From contig DAIUEV010000004.1 of assembly GCA_036844945.1 (NCBI GenBank), positions 1 to 64,000 on the forward strand: 64,000 nucleotides of DNA. Direction: 5' to 3'. Origin of the DNA: Palsa-461 sp036844945. GTDB taxonomy: Bacteria > Actinomycetota > Acidimicrobiia > Acidimicrobiales > RAAP-2. A program made the position numbers and the translations under genes. The notes below the pieces were generated by a model. It made no database searches and was not told where the DNA came from. It saw only the letters and a list, made by a program, of their open reading frames with translations. Shown one piece after another: positions 34,416 to 42,274 of the stretch (the stretch's first letter is position 1; each line of letters starts with the position of its first letter).

Positions 34416-35075
34416 CTACCGGGACCCGCCCTCGGAGAGCAGCCGCACGAGATCCTCGGCGACCTCGCCGGCCAGGTGGGTGACCAGCGCCACCCGCTCG
34501 GCCGGCCCGTCCGCCTCGAGCAGCCGCTGGCGGTCGAGGGGGCCGAGCGGCGCGTGGTCGCACACCTGCCAGGCCGCCTCCTCGGGGTCGTCGGGGAGCG
34601 CCGTCGGGGCGCCCGGGAGCCCCGAGCGCCCGAGCTCGGACAAGAGGGCGGTGGCCCGGCGGACCACCGCGAGCGCCTCGGCCAGGGCGTCGGGCCCGGC
34701 GGCACCGCCGGCCGAGGGGAGCGATGTGACGCTCGCCCGGGGATAGGGGTCGTCGGGGAGCCAGTCCTCGACGGCGATGCGCCGGATGCCGGTGGCGAGC
34801 AGCGCCCAGCGGCCGTCGGGGAGCTCGGCGGCCTCCTCGATGCGGGCCTCGGTCGCCACCGAGTAGCGCTCGTCGCCCCCGCCGACCTCCGAGCCCCGGG
34901 CGATGAGCACCACCCCGAACCCGGCGTCGGCCTCGAGGCAGTGCTTCACCATGGCGCGGTAGCGGGGCTCGAAGACGTGCAGCGGGAGCACCCCGCCCGG
35001 GAACAGGACCGTCCCGAGCGGGAACATCGGGATCGGACGGGGGGCGCCGGGCCGGTCGCGGCCCGCCGGCGTCAC
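34416..35075 (-). CDS. LON substrate-binding-domain protein (peptidase-less Lon N-terminal homologue)
   Basis: 219 residues from the GTG at 35075, which overlaps the hydratase stop as GTGA; an alternative ATG at 35027 would give 203 residues. The pattern PMFPLGTVLFPGGVLPLHVFEPRYRAM is the hallmark of the Lon N-terminal (PUA-like) domain; no AAA or protease domain follows. Stand-alone versions are widespread in actinobacteria; what they recruit is not established. The coupling to an enoyl-CoA hydratase upstream seems chance clustering. Confidence 0.85.
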   Translation of the reverse strand: MTPAGRDRPGAPRPIPMFPLGTVLFPGGVLPLHVFEPRYRAMVKHCLEADAGFGVVLIARGSEVGGGDERYSVATEARIEEAAELPDGRWALLATGIRRIAVEDWLPDDPYPRASVTSLPSAGGAAGPDALAEALAVVRRATALLSELGRSGLPGAPTALPDDPEEAAWQVCDHAPLGPLDRQRLLEADGPAERVALVTHLAGEVAEDLVRLLSEGGSR

Positions 35076-35896
35076 ACCGGGTCGGCGAAGACCGGCTCGC
35101 GCTGGGCGAGGCCGGCCCGCACCGCCTCGACCTGGTTGGGGCTGCCGATGAGCGCCCGCATCTCCTTCGTCTCGTCGAGGTACTGCTTGGCCTCGCCGAC
35201 CAACCCGGACTGGTTGACGAGGCGCTTGCCGGCCCGGATGGCGTCGGGGCTCTTCGACGCCAGCACGGCGGCCAGCTCGAGCGCGGCGGCGCGCGGGTCG
35301 TCGGCCACCCGGGTGGCGATCCCGAGCCGCACGGCCTCCTCCCCGCTGATGGTGCGCCCCGTCCACACGAGCTCCTTGGCGACGTCGAGCGGCACGAGCC
35401 GCCGCAGCATCTGGGTGCCGGTCATGTCGGGGATGAGGCCCCAGCGGATCTCCATGACCGAGAACTGGGCGTCGGGGGCGGCGATGCGGATGTCGGCGCC
35501 CAGCGCGATCTGGAAGCCGCCACCCAGCGCGTGCCCGTGGACCGCCGCGATCACCGGCTGGGGCATCTCGGTCCATCCGTAGGCGGCCTGCTGGGCGAGG
35601 TTGGTGATGCGGCCCTCCGGCCGGTCCGCCAGCGGCTCCTCGGTGCTCGAGGCCGCCCGCGGGCCGTCGTCCGCCATCGCCTGGAACGAGGACATGTCGA
35701 GTCCGGCGCAGAACGACTTCCCCTCGCCCGAGAGCACCACCGCCCGCACGCTGGGGTCGGCCGCGACCCGCGCCGCCGCCTCGACCAGGCCGCGGAACAT
35801 GGCCGGGTCGAGCGCGTTGCGCTTCTCCGGGCGGTTGAGCCGGACGTCGGCCACCCCCCCGGTGACGCTCACGGTGACGCGTTCGGCTTCCGGCAT
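35072..35896 (-). CDS. Enoyl-CoA hydratase/isomerase family protein
   Basis: 274 residues. The crotonase fold is complete: LNRPEKRNALD, oxyanion-hole GEGKSFCAGLDM and HGHALGGGFQIALGADIRIA, and the MEIRWGLIPDMTGTQMLRRL segment, with a glutamate at the first catalytic position and an aspartate later in the loop. An insert of ~20 residues (around 75-100) is Asp/Glu/Ala-rich. It probably hydrates or isomerises an enoyl-CoA. The ATG start at 35896 follows GGAGG-like sequence. It is the second crotonase in this region and the two are only moderately alike. Confidence 0.88.
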   Translation of the reverse strand: MPEAERVTVSVTGGVADVRLNRPEKRNALDPAMFRGLVEAAARVAADPSVRAVVLSGEGKSFCAGLDMSSFQAMADDGPRAASSTEEPLADRPEGRITNLAQQAAYGWTEMPQPVIAAVHGHALGGGFQIALGADIRIAAPDAQFSVMEIRWGLIPDMTGTQMLRRLVPLDVAKELVWTGRTISGEEAVRLGIATRVADDPRAAALELAAVLASKSPDAIRAGKRLVNQSGLVGEAKQYLDETKEMRALIGSPNQVEAVRAGLAQREPVFADPV

Positions 35897-35967
35897 CGGG
35901 TCCTCCCTCGTGGCCGCCAGGCGACCAGCCTGCCAGATCGGCCCGCGGGCCGAACCGGCCGCCCCGC

Positions 35968-36534
35968 TCAGAGCTTGGGGAGGATGGCGGTCGCCAGCTG
36001 CTCCTCGGCCGAGAGCGACGGCGGCGCCGACGCCGGGGCCACCGCGATCCGGAGGTAACAGTTCCCCTTCAACACGCTGAACGAGGCGAAGCCGTCGTAG
36101 AAGGCCTGGATCCCGTAGCCGGTCACCGGCTGGGCGGGCACCTTGGACTTGTAGTCGCCGTACCACTTGAGCGCGTCGGTCCCCTTCACGACGACCACCC
36201 GGACGCTGTCGGGCTGGGCGGTGTTGGGCGTGTGCGGTGAGGGGGCCGACGGGCCGTAGAAGACGCAGGCGAGGCCGCCCTCCACGGTGGCGGTGCCGAG
36301 CATCCCGGGGGTCACCGACGACCCGAGCGCCGCGGCCGCCTCGGGCTGGGTCACCACCGAGCACGAGTTGAAGTTGGCGGTGCTCGCCGGCGCCTTGTGC
36401 TTCGGCTTCGGCTTCGCCTTCGCCTTGGCCTTGTGGGTGGCCGCCATCGCGGGCGCCGGTGCGACGAGGGCGATCGCCGTCGTCACGCCGAGCCCGCAGC
36501 AAAGGGCCAGGACGCCAACCGCGGCTCTGCGCAT
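35968..36534 (-). CDS. Putative secreted protein, DUF3558-like
   Basis: 188 residues from the ATG at 36534. A Sec signal peptide (MRRAAVGVLALCCGLGVTTA, cleavage expected after AMA) precedes a Lys/Ala/Pro tract (residues ~33-48), then a folded domain beginning FNSCSVVTQPEAAAALG with a second cysteine at GGLACVFYG, which probably form a disulfide. The pattern resembles DUF3558-like exported proteins of actinobacteria. Function unknown. It is divergent from the LLM gene at 36641. Confidence 0.7.
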   Translation of the reverse strand: MRRAAVGVLALCCGLGVTTAIALVAPAPAMAATHKAKAKAKPKPKHKAPASTANFNSCSVVTQPEAAAALGSSVTPGMLGTATVEGGLACVFYGPSAPSPHTPNTAQPDSVRVVVVKGTDALKWYGDYKSKVPAQPVTGYGIQAFYDGFASFSVLKGNCYLRIAVAPASAPPSLSAEEQLATAILPKL

Positions 36535-36640
36535 CGGGATCTCCTCTCGCCGTGCGGGGTGGCCAGGGTAGCGGACGGGCGGTGGTCGGCCCGGCCCCCC
36601 TGTGGGAGAGTGAGACCGCACGCACACTGCGGGGGGTCCA

Positions 36641-37906
36641 GTGCGATTCACCTGGTTCAACCTCATGCCCTGGCCGCATCTGCCGGACGATTTCAGGGAG
36701 AAGCACCGGTCGGTGTGGGTCGACATCGACAGCCGCCTCTTCGACCCGGCCCGGGCCAACGCCATGTACCACGAGTACATGGACCAGCTCGAGTACGCCG
36801 ACTCGCTCGGCTTCGACGGCATCGGGGTCAACGAGCACCACCAGAACGGCTACGGGCTGATGCCGTCACCGAACATCATCGCGGCGTCGCTCGCCCGCCG
36901 AACCAGCCGGGCGGCGATCTGCGTCATCGGCAACTCGATCGCGCTGTACAACCCGCCGATCCGGGTGGCCGAGGAGTTCGCGATGCTCGACTGCATCTCG
37001 GGCGGCCGGCTGGTGGCCGGCTTCCCGGTCGGCACGCCGATGGACACCAACTTCTGCTACGGGCAGATCCCGGCGCTCACGAGGGACAAGTATGCCGAGG
37101 CCCACGAGCTGATCATCAAGGCCTGGACCACCGAAGAGCCGTTCGCCTTCGACGGCAAGTACAACCAGCTCCGGTACGTGAACTGCTGGCCCCGGCCGAT
37201 CCAGAAGCCGCACCCCCCGATCTACATCCCCGGCGGCGGCTCCATCGAGACCTGGGACTTCTGCCTCGATCACGACTACAACTACTCGTACCTCTCCTTC
37301 ACCGGGTATCTCCGCGCCAAGGCGCTGCTCGACGGCTACTGGGAGCGGGTGGCGGCCCGGGACAAGGACGACTCGCCGAACCGCGCCGCCTTCGCGCAGG
37401 TCATCTGCGTGGCCGACACCGACGCCGAGGCGGAGCGGCTCTACGCCGAGCACATCTTGTACTTCTACAACCGGTGCCTCCACGTCTACCCCGGCTTCGC
37501 TGACCCGCCCGGCTACCGCACGATCAACACCATCAAGGCCGGGGTGGCGAGCCAGCTGACCCCGGCCGCATTGCGGTCGTTCCAGTCGCTCACCTGGGGG
37601 GACCTGGTCGAGGGCGGGCACATCATCGCCGGCAGCCCCGCGACCGTGCGCGACCGGATGATCGAGTTGATCAGGACGCTCCGGGTCGGCCTCGTGTTCT
37701 GCCTCCTGCACACCGGCAACCAGCCGGACTGGAAGACGCGGTACTCCTCCGAGCTGTTCGCCGCGAAGGTGATGCCGGAGCTGAAGGGGCTGTGGCCCGA
37801 GTACGCCGACGACGACCGGTGGTGGATCAAGCCCCTGGAGAACCGGGTCGACCCCACGGCCCGGAGCCCGCTCAGCCCGGCCGAGGTGCCCGAGGGCGCC
37901 CGGTGA
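36641..37906 (+). CDS. LLM-class (luciferase-like) flavin/F420 monooxygenase
   Basis: 421 residues in the luciferase-like TIM barrel. It has GVNEHHQNGYG near residue 66, GGRLVAGFPVGT around 125-136, and the family's C-terminal GDLVEGGHIIAGSPATVRDRM. It would oxidise an organic substrate with FMN or F420. The alpha/beta hydrolase that follows starts inside its stop (GTGA at 37903-37906), a strong sign of a shared pathway, for example oxygenation then hydrolysis of an ester or lactone. The second LLM gene (27807) is not a close copy. Confidence 0.88.
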   Translation: MRFTWFNLMPWPHLPDDFREKHRSVWVDIDSRLFDPARANAMYHEYMDQLEYADSLGFDGIGVNEHHQNGYGLMPSPNIIAASLARRTSRAAICVIGNSIALYNPPIRVAEEFAMLDCISGGRLVAGFPVGTPMDTNFCYGQIPALTRDKYAEAHELIIKAWTTEEPFAFDGKYNQLRYVNCWPRPIQKPHPPIYIPGGGSIETWDFCLDHDYNYSYLSFTGYLRAKALLDGYWERVAARDKDDSPNRAAFAQVICVADTDAEAERLYAEHILYFYNRCLHVYPGFADPPGYRTINTIKAGVASQLTPAALRSFQSLTWGDLVEGGHIIAGSPATVRDRMIELIRTLRVGLVFCLLHTGNQPDWKTRYSSELFAAKVMPELKGLWPEYADDDRWWIKPLENRVDPTARSPLSPAEVPEGAR

Positions 37907-38706
37907 CCCTGGCGGCGGACCGGGTGCGCACGGCGCGGGGTGCGGAGTGCGCCGTACGCGGGTTCGGCGAGCCCTCCGACCCGCCCGTCGTCTACCTCCA
38001 CTGGGCGGCCGGGCCGATCGGCGACAACGCGTTCCTGACCGACCTGGCCGGACGGGGCCTGCGGGTCGTGGCCCCCGAGCTGCCCGGCTACGGCACCTCG
38101 ACCGGCGAGGAGCTGCTCGAGGACATGCTCGACTTCGCGCTGCACGGCTGGGACGTCGTCGACGCCCTCGGGCTCACCGAGGTCGTGGTCGTCGGCCACT
38201 CGATGGGCGGGATGATCGCCGCGGAGATGGCGGCGGTCTGTCCGAGCCGGGTCCGGGCGCTCGTGCTGGTGGCCCCGAACGGGCTGTGGCTCGACGACAA
38301 GCCGGTGGTCGACCTGTTCAGCCTGCTCCCGTTCCAGTTCGCCGAGGTGCTGTTCTCCGACCAGCGGGCCGGCGCGGCCCTGCTCACCGGCGGGGTCGAC
38401 TTCAACGACCTGCAGGCGCTGACCGATTTCTTCGTGGGCAACGCCCGCCGTCTCGGGACCGCCGGCAAGATCCTCTTCCCGATCCCCAACCGACGGGTGT
38501 CCAAGCGCCTCTACCGCGTCGGCGCGCCGACGCTCGTGGCGTGGGGCGATGCCGACCGCTACATCGACCCCGCCTACGCAGAGGCGTGGGCCGCACTGCT
38601 CCCCAAGCCGACGGTCGTGCGCTTCGCGGGGGCGGGGCACATGGTCCCCTTCGAGCGGCCCGCCGAGCTGGCCGCCGCGGTGGCCGACTTCCTCGCCGCC
38701 CGCTGA
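37903..38706 (+). CDS. Alpha/beta hydrolase
   Basis: 267 residues from the GTG at 37903, overlapping the LLM stop as GTGA. The nucleophile elbow is GHSMGG near residue 98, the oxyanion region HWAAGPIGDN lies near residue 35, and AGHMVPFERP near the end supplies the catalytic histidine; the acid is expected at DADRYIDP. It should hydrolyse an ester, lactone or C-C bond of the product of the preceding monooxygenase, which is inferred from translational coupling. Confidence 0.88.
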   Translation: MTLAADRVRTARGAECAVRGFGEPSDPPVVYLHWAAGPIGDNAFLTDLAGRGLRVVAPELPGYGTSTGEELLEDMLDFALHGWDVVDALGLTEVVVVGHSMGGMIAAEMAAVCPSRVRALVLVAPNGLWLDDKPVVDLFSLLPFQFAEVLFSDQRAGAALLTGGVDFNDLQALTDFFVGNARRLGTAGKILFPIPNRRVSKRLYRVGAPTLVAWGDADRYIDPAYAEAWAALLPKPTVVRFAGAGHMVPFERPAELAAAVADFLAAR

Positions 38707-38715
38707 CGCTCCCGG

Positions 38716-39654
38716 TCAGGGGGCGAGCTCGGCCCAGACCACCTTGCCCGCCGGGACGAGCTCGGTGCCCCAGTTGGCCGAGACGGCCGCGACCAGCCGG
38801 AGGCCCCGGCCGTGGGTCTCGAGCGACGCCGGGTCGCGCAGGTTGGGGGTGCGCGGGCTGTGGTCGCGCACCGCGACGGTGAGCCGGCCCTCCCTCGAGG
38901 ACAGGGTGACCGTGAACGGCGTGCGCGCGTGGACCACGGCGTTGGCGGCCAGCTCGCCCACGACGACCGAGGCGTCGTCGGTGAGCGAGCCCCACCCGCA
39001 GCGGCTCAGCGCGTCGACGGCGAACCGCCGGGCGGCGCGCGGCGAGAGGAGGTGCCCCTCGAACCGGCGGCTGGCCACCTCGATGCGGACGTCGGGTCGG
39101 TGCGCGCAGGCCGGGAACCCCCCGACCACCGCGGTGTGGAGGCCGCAGAGGTCGCCGAGGGCGATGGCGTCGACGCCGAGCGTCGAGGCCCGGTAGGCGC
39201 AGAAGAGGGAGAAGGGCACCCGGGCGGCGAGGCCGTTCCACAGGGACTCGACCTCCATCGCCGCCGTCACCTGGCCGGCCTCCCAGAGGAGGGCCACCAT
39301 CTCGCCGAACACCCGCAGCGGCCGCCCTTCGGCGGCAGCGGTTCGGAGCAGGCCGCCGATCGTGGCCTCGAACCGCCTGGGGTCGGGGGACCGGCCGGAG
39401 AGGAACCCGGCCATGGTGTCGGCGGCATCCAGCGAGACAAGCCGGCCCTCGGCCTTGGCGCGGGCCACGTCGAGGGTCCCCGCCATCTTGGTCTCGAAGG
39501 CCAGGCGGTGCGGGCCGGTGGCGACGATGACCGCCGCCTCGCCGTCGCGCAGGCCGTCGGCCAGGTGATCCGCCACCCTCGCGACAAGCGCGTCGTCGGT
39601 GTCGTAGAACTGGACCACGTGCGCCCCACGGGTGTGCTCGGTTGCGAGGGTCAT
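38716..39654 (-). CDS. MEDS-domain protein with C-terminal anti-sigma-factor-like ATPase domain
   Basis: 312 residues. The N-terminal ~165 residues match the MEDS (DcmR sensory) domain: HVVQFYDTDDALVARVADHLADGL and later LRVFGEMVALLW, a domain that recognises organic or redox-linked signals. The C-terminal ~120 residues form a GHKL/HATPase fold of the RsbW/SpoIIAB anti-sigma type (GELAANAVVHARTP, GRGLRLV). Such proteins usually control a sigma factor or phosphorylate an antagonist. No sigma factor is adjacent. ATG start at 39654. Confidence 0.87.
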   Translation of the reverse strand: MTLATEHTRGAHVVQFYDTDDALVARVADHLADGLRDGEAAVIVATGPHRLAFETKMAGTLDVARAKAEGRLVSLDAADTMAGFLSGRSPDPRRFEATIGGLLRTAAAEGRPLRVFGEMVALLWEAGQVTAAMEVESLWNGLAARVPFSLFCAYRASTLGVDAIALGDLCGLHTAVVGGFPACAHRPDVRIEVASRRFEGHLLSPRAARRFAVDALSRCGWGSLTDDASVVVGELAANAVVHARTPFTVTLSSREGRLTVAVRDHSPRTPNLRDPASLETHGRGLRLVAAVSANWGTELVPAGKVVWAELAP

Positions 39655-39748
39655 TGGACCTCAGGTCCGCTCGTGGCGCGCTGGCGGGCCAAACCTTACC
39701 CCGGGCGGGAATTTGTAAACCCGTGTGGCGGTCCGGTCCGGCGATGGC

Positions 39749-40765
39749 TCAATGATGGCCGGCGGTCCAGGCCAGGAAGTCCTCGGTGCCCAGGGTGTTG
39801 ACGACCGCCTCCGGCCCGATCCCCGCCTCGACGGCCTGCTCGCAACCGTAGGCGAGCCAGGCCAGCTGACCGGGCGCGTGCGCGTCGGTATCGATGGCGA
39901 AGCGGCATCCGAGCGACTTGGCCAGGAGGAGCAGGTCGGTGGGCGGGTCCATCCGGTCCGGTCGCGAGTTGATCTCGACGGCGGTGCCGGTCTCGGCGCA
40001 GGCCCGGAAGACCCGCTCGTGGTCGAAGGTGGACTGCGGGCGGCCCCGGCCCACCACCTTGCGCCCGGTGCAGTGCCCGAGGATGTCGACGAGCGGGCTC
40101 TCGATCGCCGCGAGCATGCGCGCGGTCATCGCCGGCGACTCCATCCGGAGCTTCGAGTGCACGCTCGCCACCACCACGTCGAGCTCGGCGAGCAGCCCCT
40201 CGTCCTGATCCAAGCCCCCGTCCTCCAGGATGTCGACCTCGATCCCGGTGAGGAGCCGGAAGGGGGCGAGGTCCCGGTTGACCGACTCGACCACGCCGAG
40301 CTGGCGCCGGAGGTCGTCCGGGCCGAGGCCGTGGGCCACGGTCAGGCGGGGGCTGTGGTCGGTCAGGGCCTGGTAGTCGCGGCCGAGCGCGGCGGCCTCC
40401 CTCGCCATCTCGTCGATCGGGCTCCCGCCGTCCGACCAGTTCGAGTGGCTGTGGCAGTCGCCGCGCAGCGCGGCCAGCAGCTCGCGGGCCGCCGCACTCC
40501 CCGCTTCGACGCCGCCCTCCCCCTCGAGGTCGGCCAGGTAGGCGGGTTCGGACCCCGACAGCGCCTCGGCGATCACCTGGGCGGTGCTCTTCCCGACCCC
40601 GTCGAGGTCCTCGAGCCGGTTCGCCTCATGCAGCCGGGCGAGGGTGGCGGCGTCGACCGAGTCGACCGTGGCGGCGGCGTTGCGGAAGGCTCGGACCTTG
40701 TAGGTCTCGGCGCCCTTCGACTCGAGCAGGAAGGCGATCCGGCGCAGTGCCTCAGCGGGTTCCAT
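39749..40765 (-). CDS. PHP-domain phosphoesterase with PolX-like N-terminus but no polymerase domain
   Basis: 338 residues. The N-terminal ~85 residues carry the helix-hairpin-helix modules of bacterial family X DNA polymerases (ETYKVRAFRNAA; LEDLDGVGKSTAQ). From about residue 100 comes the PHP metal-dependent phosphoesterase: DCHSHSNWSDG, a LTDHSPR motif, GIEVDIL, SVHSK, ILGHCTGR and DTDAH with the metal ligands. In PolX a polymerase palm lies between these; here it is absent. It may be a 3'-exonuclease or phosphatase in DNA repair. It lies 54 bases upstream (in gene order downstream) of the phosphotriesterase gene. Confidence 0.87.
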   Translation of the reverse strand: MEPAEALRRIAFLLESKGAETYKVRAFRNAAATVDSVDAATLARLHEANRLEDLDGVGKSTAQVIAEALSGSEPAYLADLEGEGGVEAGSAAARELLAALRGDCHSHSNWSDGGSPIDEMAREAAALGRDYQALTDHSPRLTVAHGLGPDDLRRQLGVVESVNRDLAPFRLLTGIEVDILEDGGLDQDEGLLAELDVVVASVHSKLRMESPAMTARMLAAIESPLVDILGHCTGRKVVGRGRPQSTFDHERVFRACAETGTAVEINSRPDRMDPPTDLLLLAKSLGCRFAIDTDAHAPGQLAWLAYGCEQAVEAGIGPEAVVNTLGTEDFLAWTAGHH

Positions 40766-40819
40766 CGTTCCCCTCCGAATCGGTGGACACCGGGTGGTGG
40801 CGTTCCGGCGGGCCGGGAC

Positions 40820-41785
40820 TCAGGCGGCCGCCCCCTCGAAGTACCGGCGCGGGTTGCCCACCAGCATGTCGTCAAGCTGCTCGTCGGTCACCCCACCCTC
40901 CTTCAGGGCCGGGATCACGTCCTGGTGGATGTGGGCGTAGTGCCAGTTGGGCAGGACGACCGGCTTCATCGCCTCGTCGACCCAGTCGAGGAGGCAGGCC
41001 GCGTCGTGCGACAGGACCATGCTCTTCGACAGGCCGCGGCGGCAGAGCTCGATCACGGTCGTCGAGCGCTGCTCGGCGGTGATCTCGAGGTCGATCCCGA
41101 ACCGGTCCATCCCCAGCAGATAGCCCATCTCGGCCAGCTCCTGGAGGTGGTCGACGTCGTGGCTGTCCCCGCTGTGGCCGAGGACGACCCGGTGCGGGTC
41201 GACGCCCTCGTCGGCGAGGACCTGCGCGACCTCGAGGCCCCGCCTCGTGCCGGGGTGGGTGTGCACGGTGACGGGCGCACCGGTCGCCCGGTGCGCCGCC
41301 GCCACGGCCCGCAGGATGCGCTCGACGTCGGGGGTCATGCCGGGCGTGTCGATCGCGCACTTGAGGAAGGCCGCCTTCACCCCGGTGTCACCGATGCCCT
41401 CGGTGATGTCCCGGACGAAGAGGTCGACCATCGGGTCGGGTGCGTCGCCCATCGGCAGCCGGAACCGGAAGTAGAACGGCGCGGTGTCGTACGTGTAGAC
41501 GCCGGTCGCCACGATGATGTTGAGGTCGACCTCGGCGTTGATCCGCTTGATCCGGGCGACGTTGCGACCGAGGCCGATGACGGTGGGGTCGACGATCGTC
41601 CGGACCCCGAGCTCGGCGAGGACCTGCAGCTTGGACACGGCGTCGGCCGCCCGGCCGTCCTCGTCGAAGGGCTCCGGGAGGTTGGCCTGCACGTCGGCGG
41701 TCAGCACGAAGACGTGCTCGTGCATGAGCGTCGTCCCCATGTCGGCCGTGTCGATCGGTCCGCGGACGGTCTGCACCTGGGCCAT
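40820..41785 (-). CDS. Phosphotriesterase-family metal-dependent hydrolase
   Basis: 321 residues from the ATG at 41785 (MAQVQTVRGPI). The binuclear-metal amidohydrolase motifs are visible: HEHVF (HxH), the carboxylated lysine in AAFLKCAID near residue 150, HTHPG, LGHSGDS and the final aspartate in LSHDAACL. Members hydrolyse lactones or, promiscuously, organophosphates; most actinobacterial homologues are better seen as lactonases. No quorum-sensing synthase is nearby. It is transcribed ahead of the PHP gene. Confidence 0.88.
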   Translation of the reverse strand: MAQVQTVRGPIDTADMGTTLMHEHVFVLTADVQANLPEPFDEDGRAADAVSKLQVLAELGVRTIVDPTVIGLGRNVARIKRINAEVDLNIIVATGVYTYDTAPFYFRFRLPMGDAPDPMVDLFVRDITEGIGDTGVKAAFLKCAIDTPGMTPDVERILRAVAAAHRATGAPVTVHTHPGTRRGLEVAQVLADEGVDPHRVVLGHSGDSHDVDHLQELAEMGYLLGMDRFGIDLEITAEQRSTTVIELCRRGLSKSMVLSHDAACLLDWVDEAMKPVVLPNWHYAHIHQDVIPALKEGGVTDEQLDDMLVGNPRRYFEGAAA

Positions 41786-41867
41786 GGCCCCTCCCCGGGT
41801 CGGTGTCTCGATGATCTTCGTACCACGGTTGAATTGGCCCGTCCCGCGGGGGGCAGCCGAAAGGTGA

Positions 41868-42020
41868 CGCCCCGAGCAGTTCCGGGCCACCGCCCAGGTG
41901 GTGATCGGGAGCGAGCCGGACCGGATCGACGCGGGTCAGGCCGAGCTCTCCCCCGGCTTCGCCGAGTACCAGAAGAAGACGGACCGGGTGATCCCGGTGG
42001 TGGAGCTCCAACCGGCCTGA
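41868..42020 (+). pseudogene. Remnant of a deazaflavin (F420)-dependent nitroreductase-like protein, C-terminal end only
   Basis: An open stretch of ~50 codons follows directly on a TGA (41865-41867), with no start codon of its own, and ends in FAEYQKKTDRVIPVVELQPA before TGA at 42018. EYQ..TxRxIPVV is the typical C-terminus of the Ddn/DUF385 family of F420H2-dependent nitroreductases. The rest of the gene is missing, so this is read as a decayed fragment. It lies between the phosphotriesterase and RHH genes. The call rests on one short motif. Confidence 0.42.
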
Positions 42021-42088
42021 GGCGGCCCGCCCGCGTTTGTGCGCGCGGTATCCCGCCCGCCGTCGTACCCGCTCGTTAGTGTTCATCC

Positions 42089-42274
42089 ATGGGTCGACCG
42101 CGGGTCTACGACGAGCCGCGGGTCACCACCGCGGTGCGGCTGAGCCCCGAGCTGCGCGACCAGCTCCGCCGGGTGGCCGGCGACGAGGGCGTCTCGGTGA
42201 ACCAGCTGGTCGTCCGGGCGATGTCGGAGTACCTCCGCAAGCTGGCCAGGGTGGCGCGCTCGCAGGCACCGTGA
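42089..42274 (+). CDS. Ribbon-helix-helix (CopG/HicB-C-like) DNA-binding protein
   Basis: 61 residues: a short beta-strand (TTAVRLSPELRDQLRRVA) and two helices (SVNQLVVRAMSEYL) form the RHH/Arc fold seen in antitoxins and small repressors. The stop overlaps the GTG of the methyltransferase (GTGA at 42271-42274), so it is translated together with it. It may autoregulate the downstream methyltransferase and nuclease-like genes, taking the place of the C proteins known in restriction-modification loci. No classical HicA or RelE toxin is adjacent. Confidence 0.82.
   Translation: MGRPRVYDEPRVTTAVRLSPELRDQLRRVAGDEGVSVNQLVVRAMSEYLRKLARVARSQAP

Noticed and set aside
39725..42079. Open frame of 784 codons on the plus strand
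   Set aside because: Antisense to the PHP and phosphotriesterase genes; no domain or motif, composition typical of a shadow frame.
42089..42274. RHH protein as the antitoxin of a classical toxin-antitoxin pair
   Set aside because: No HicA, RelE, PIN or other toxin-sized gene is adjacent; the coupled partner is a DNA methyltransferase.
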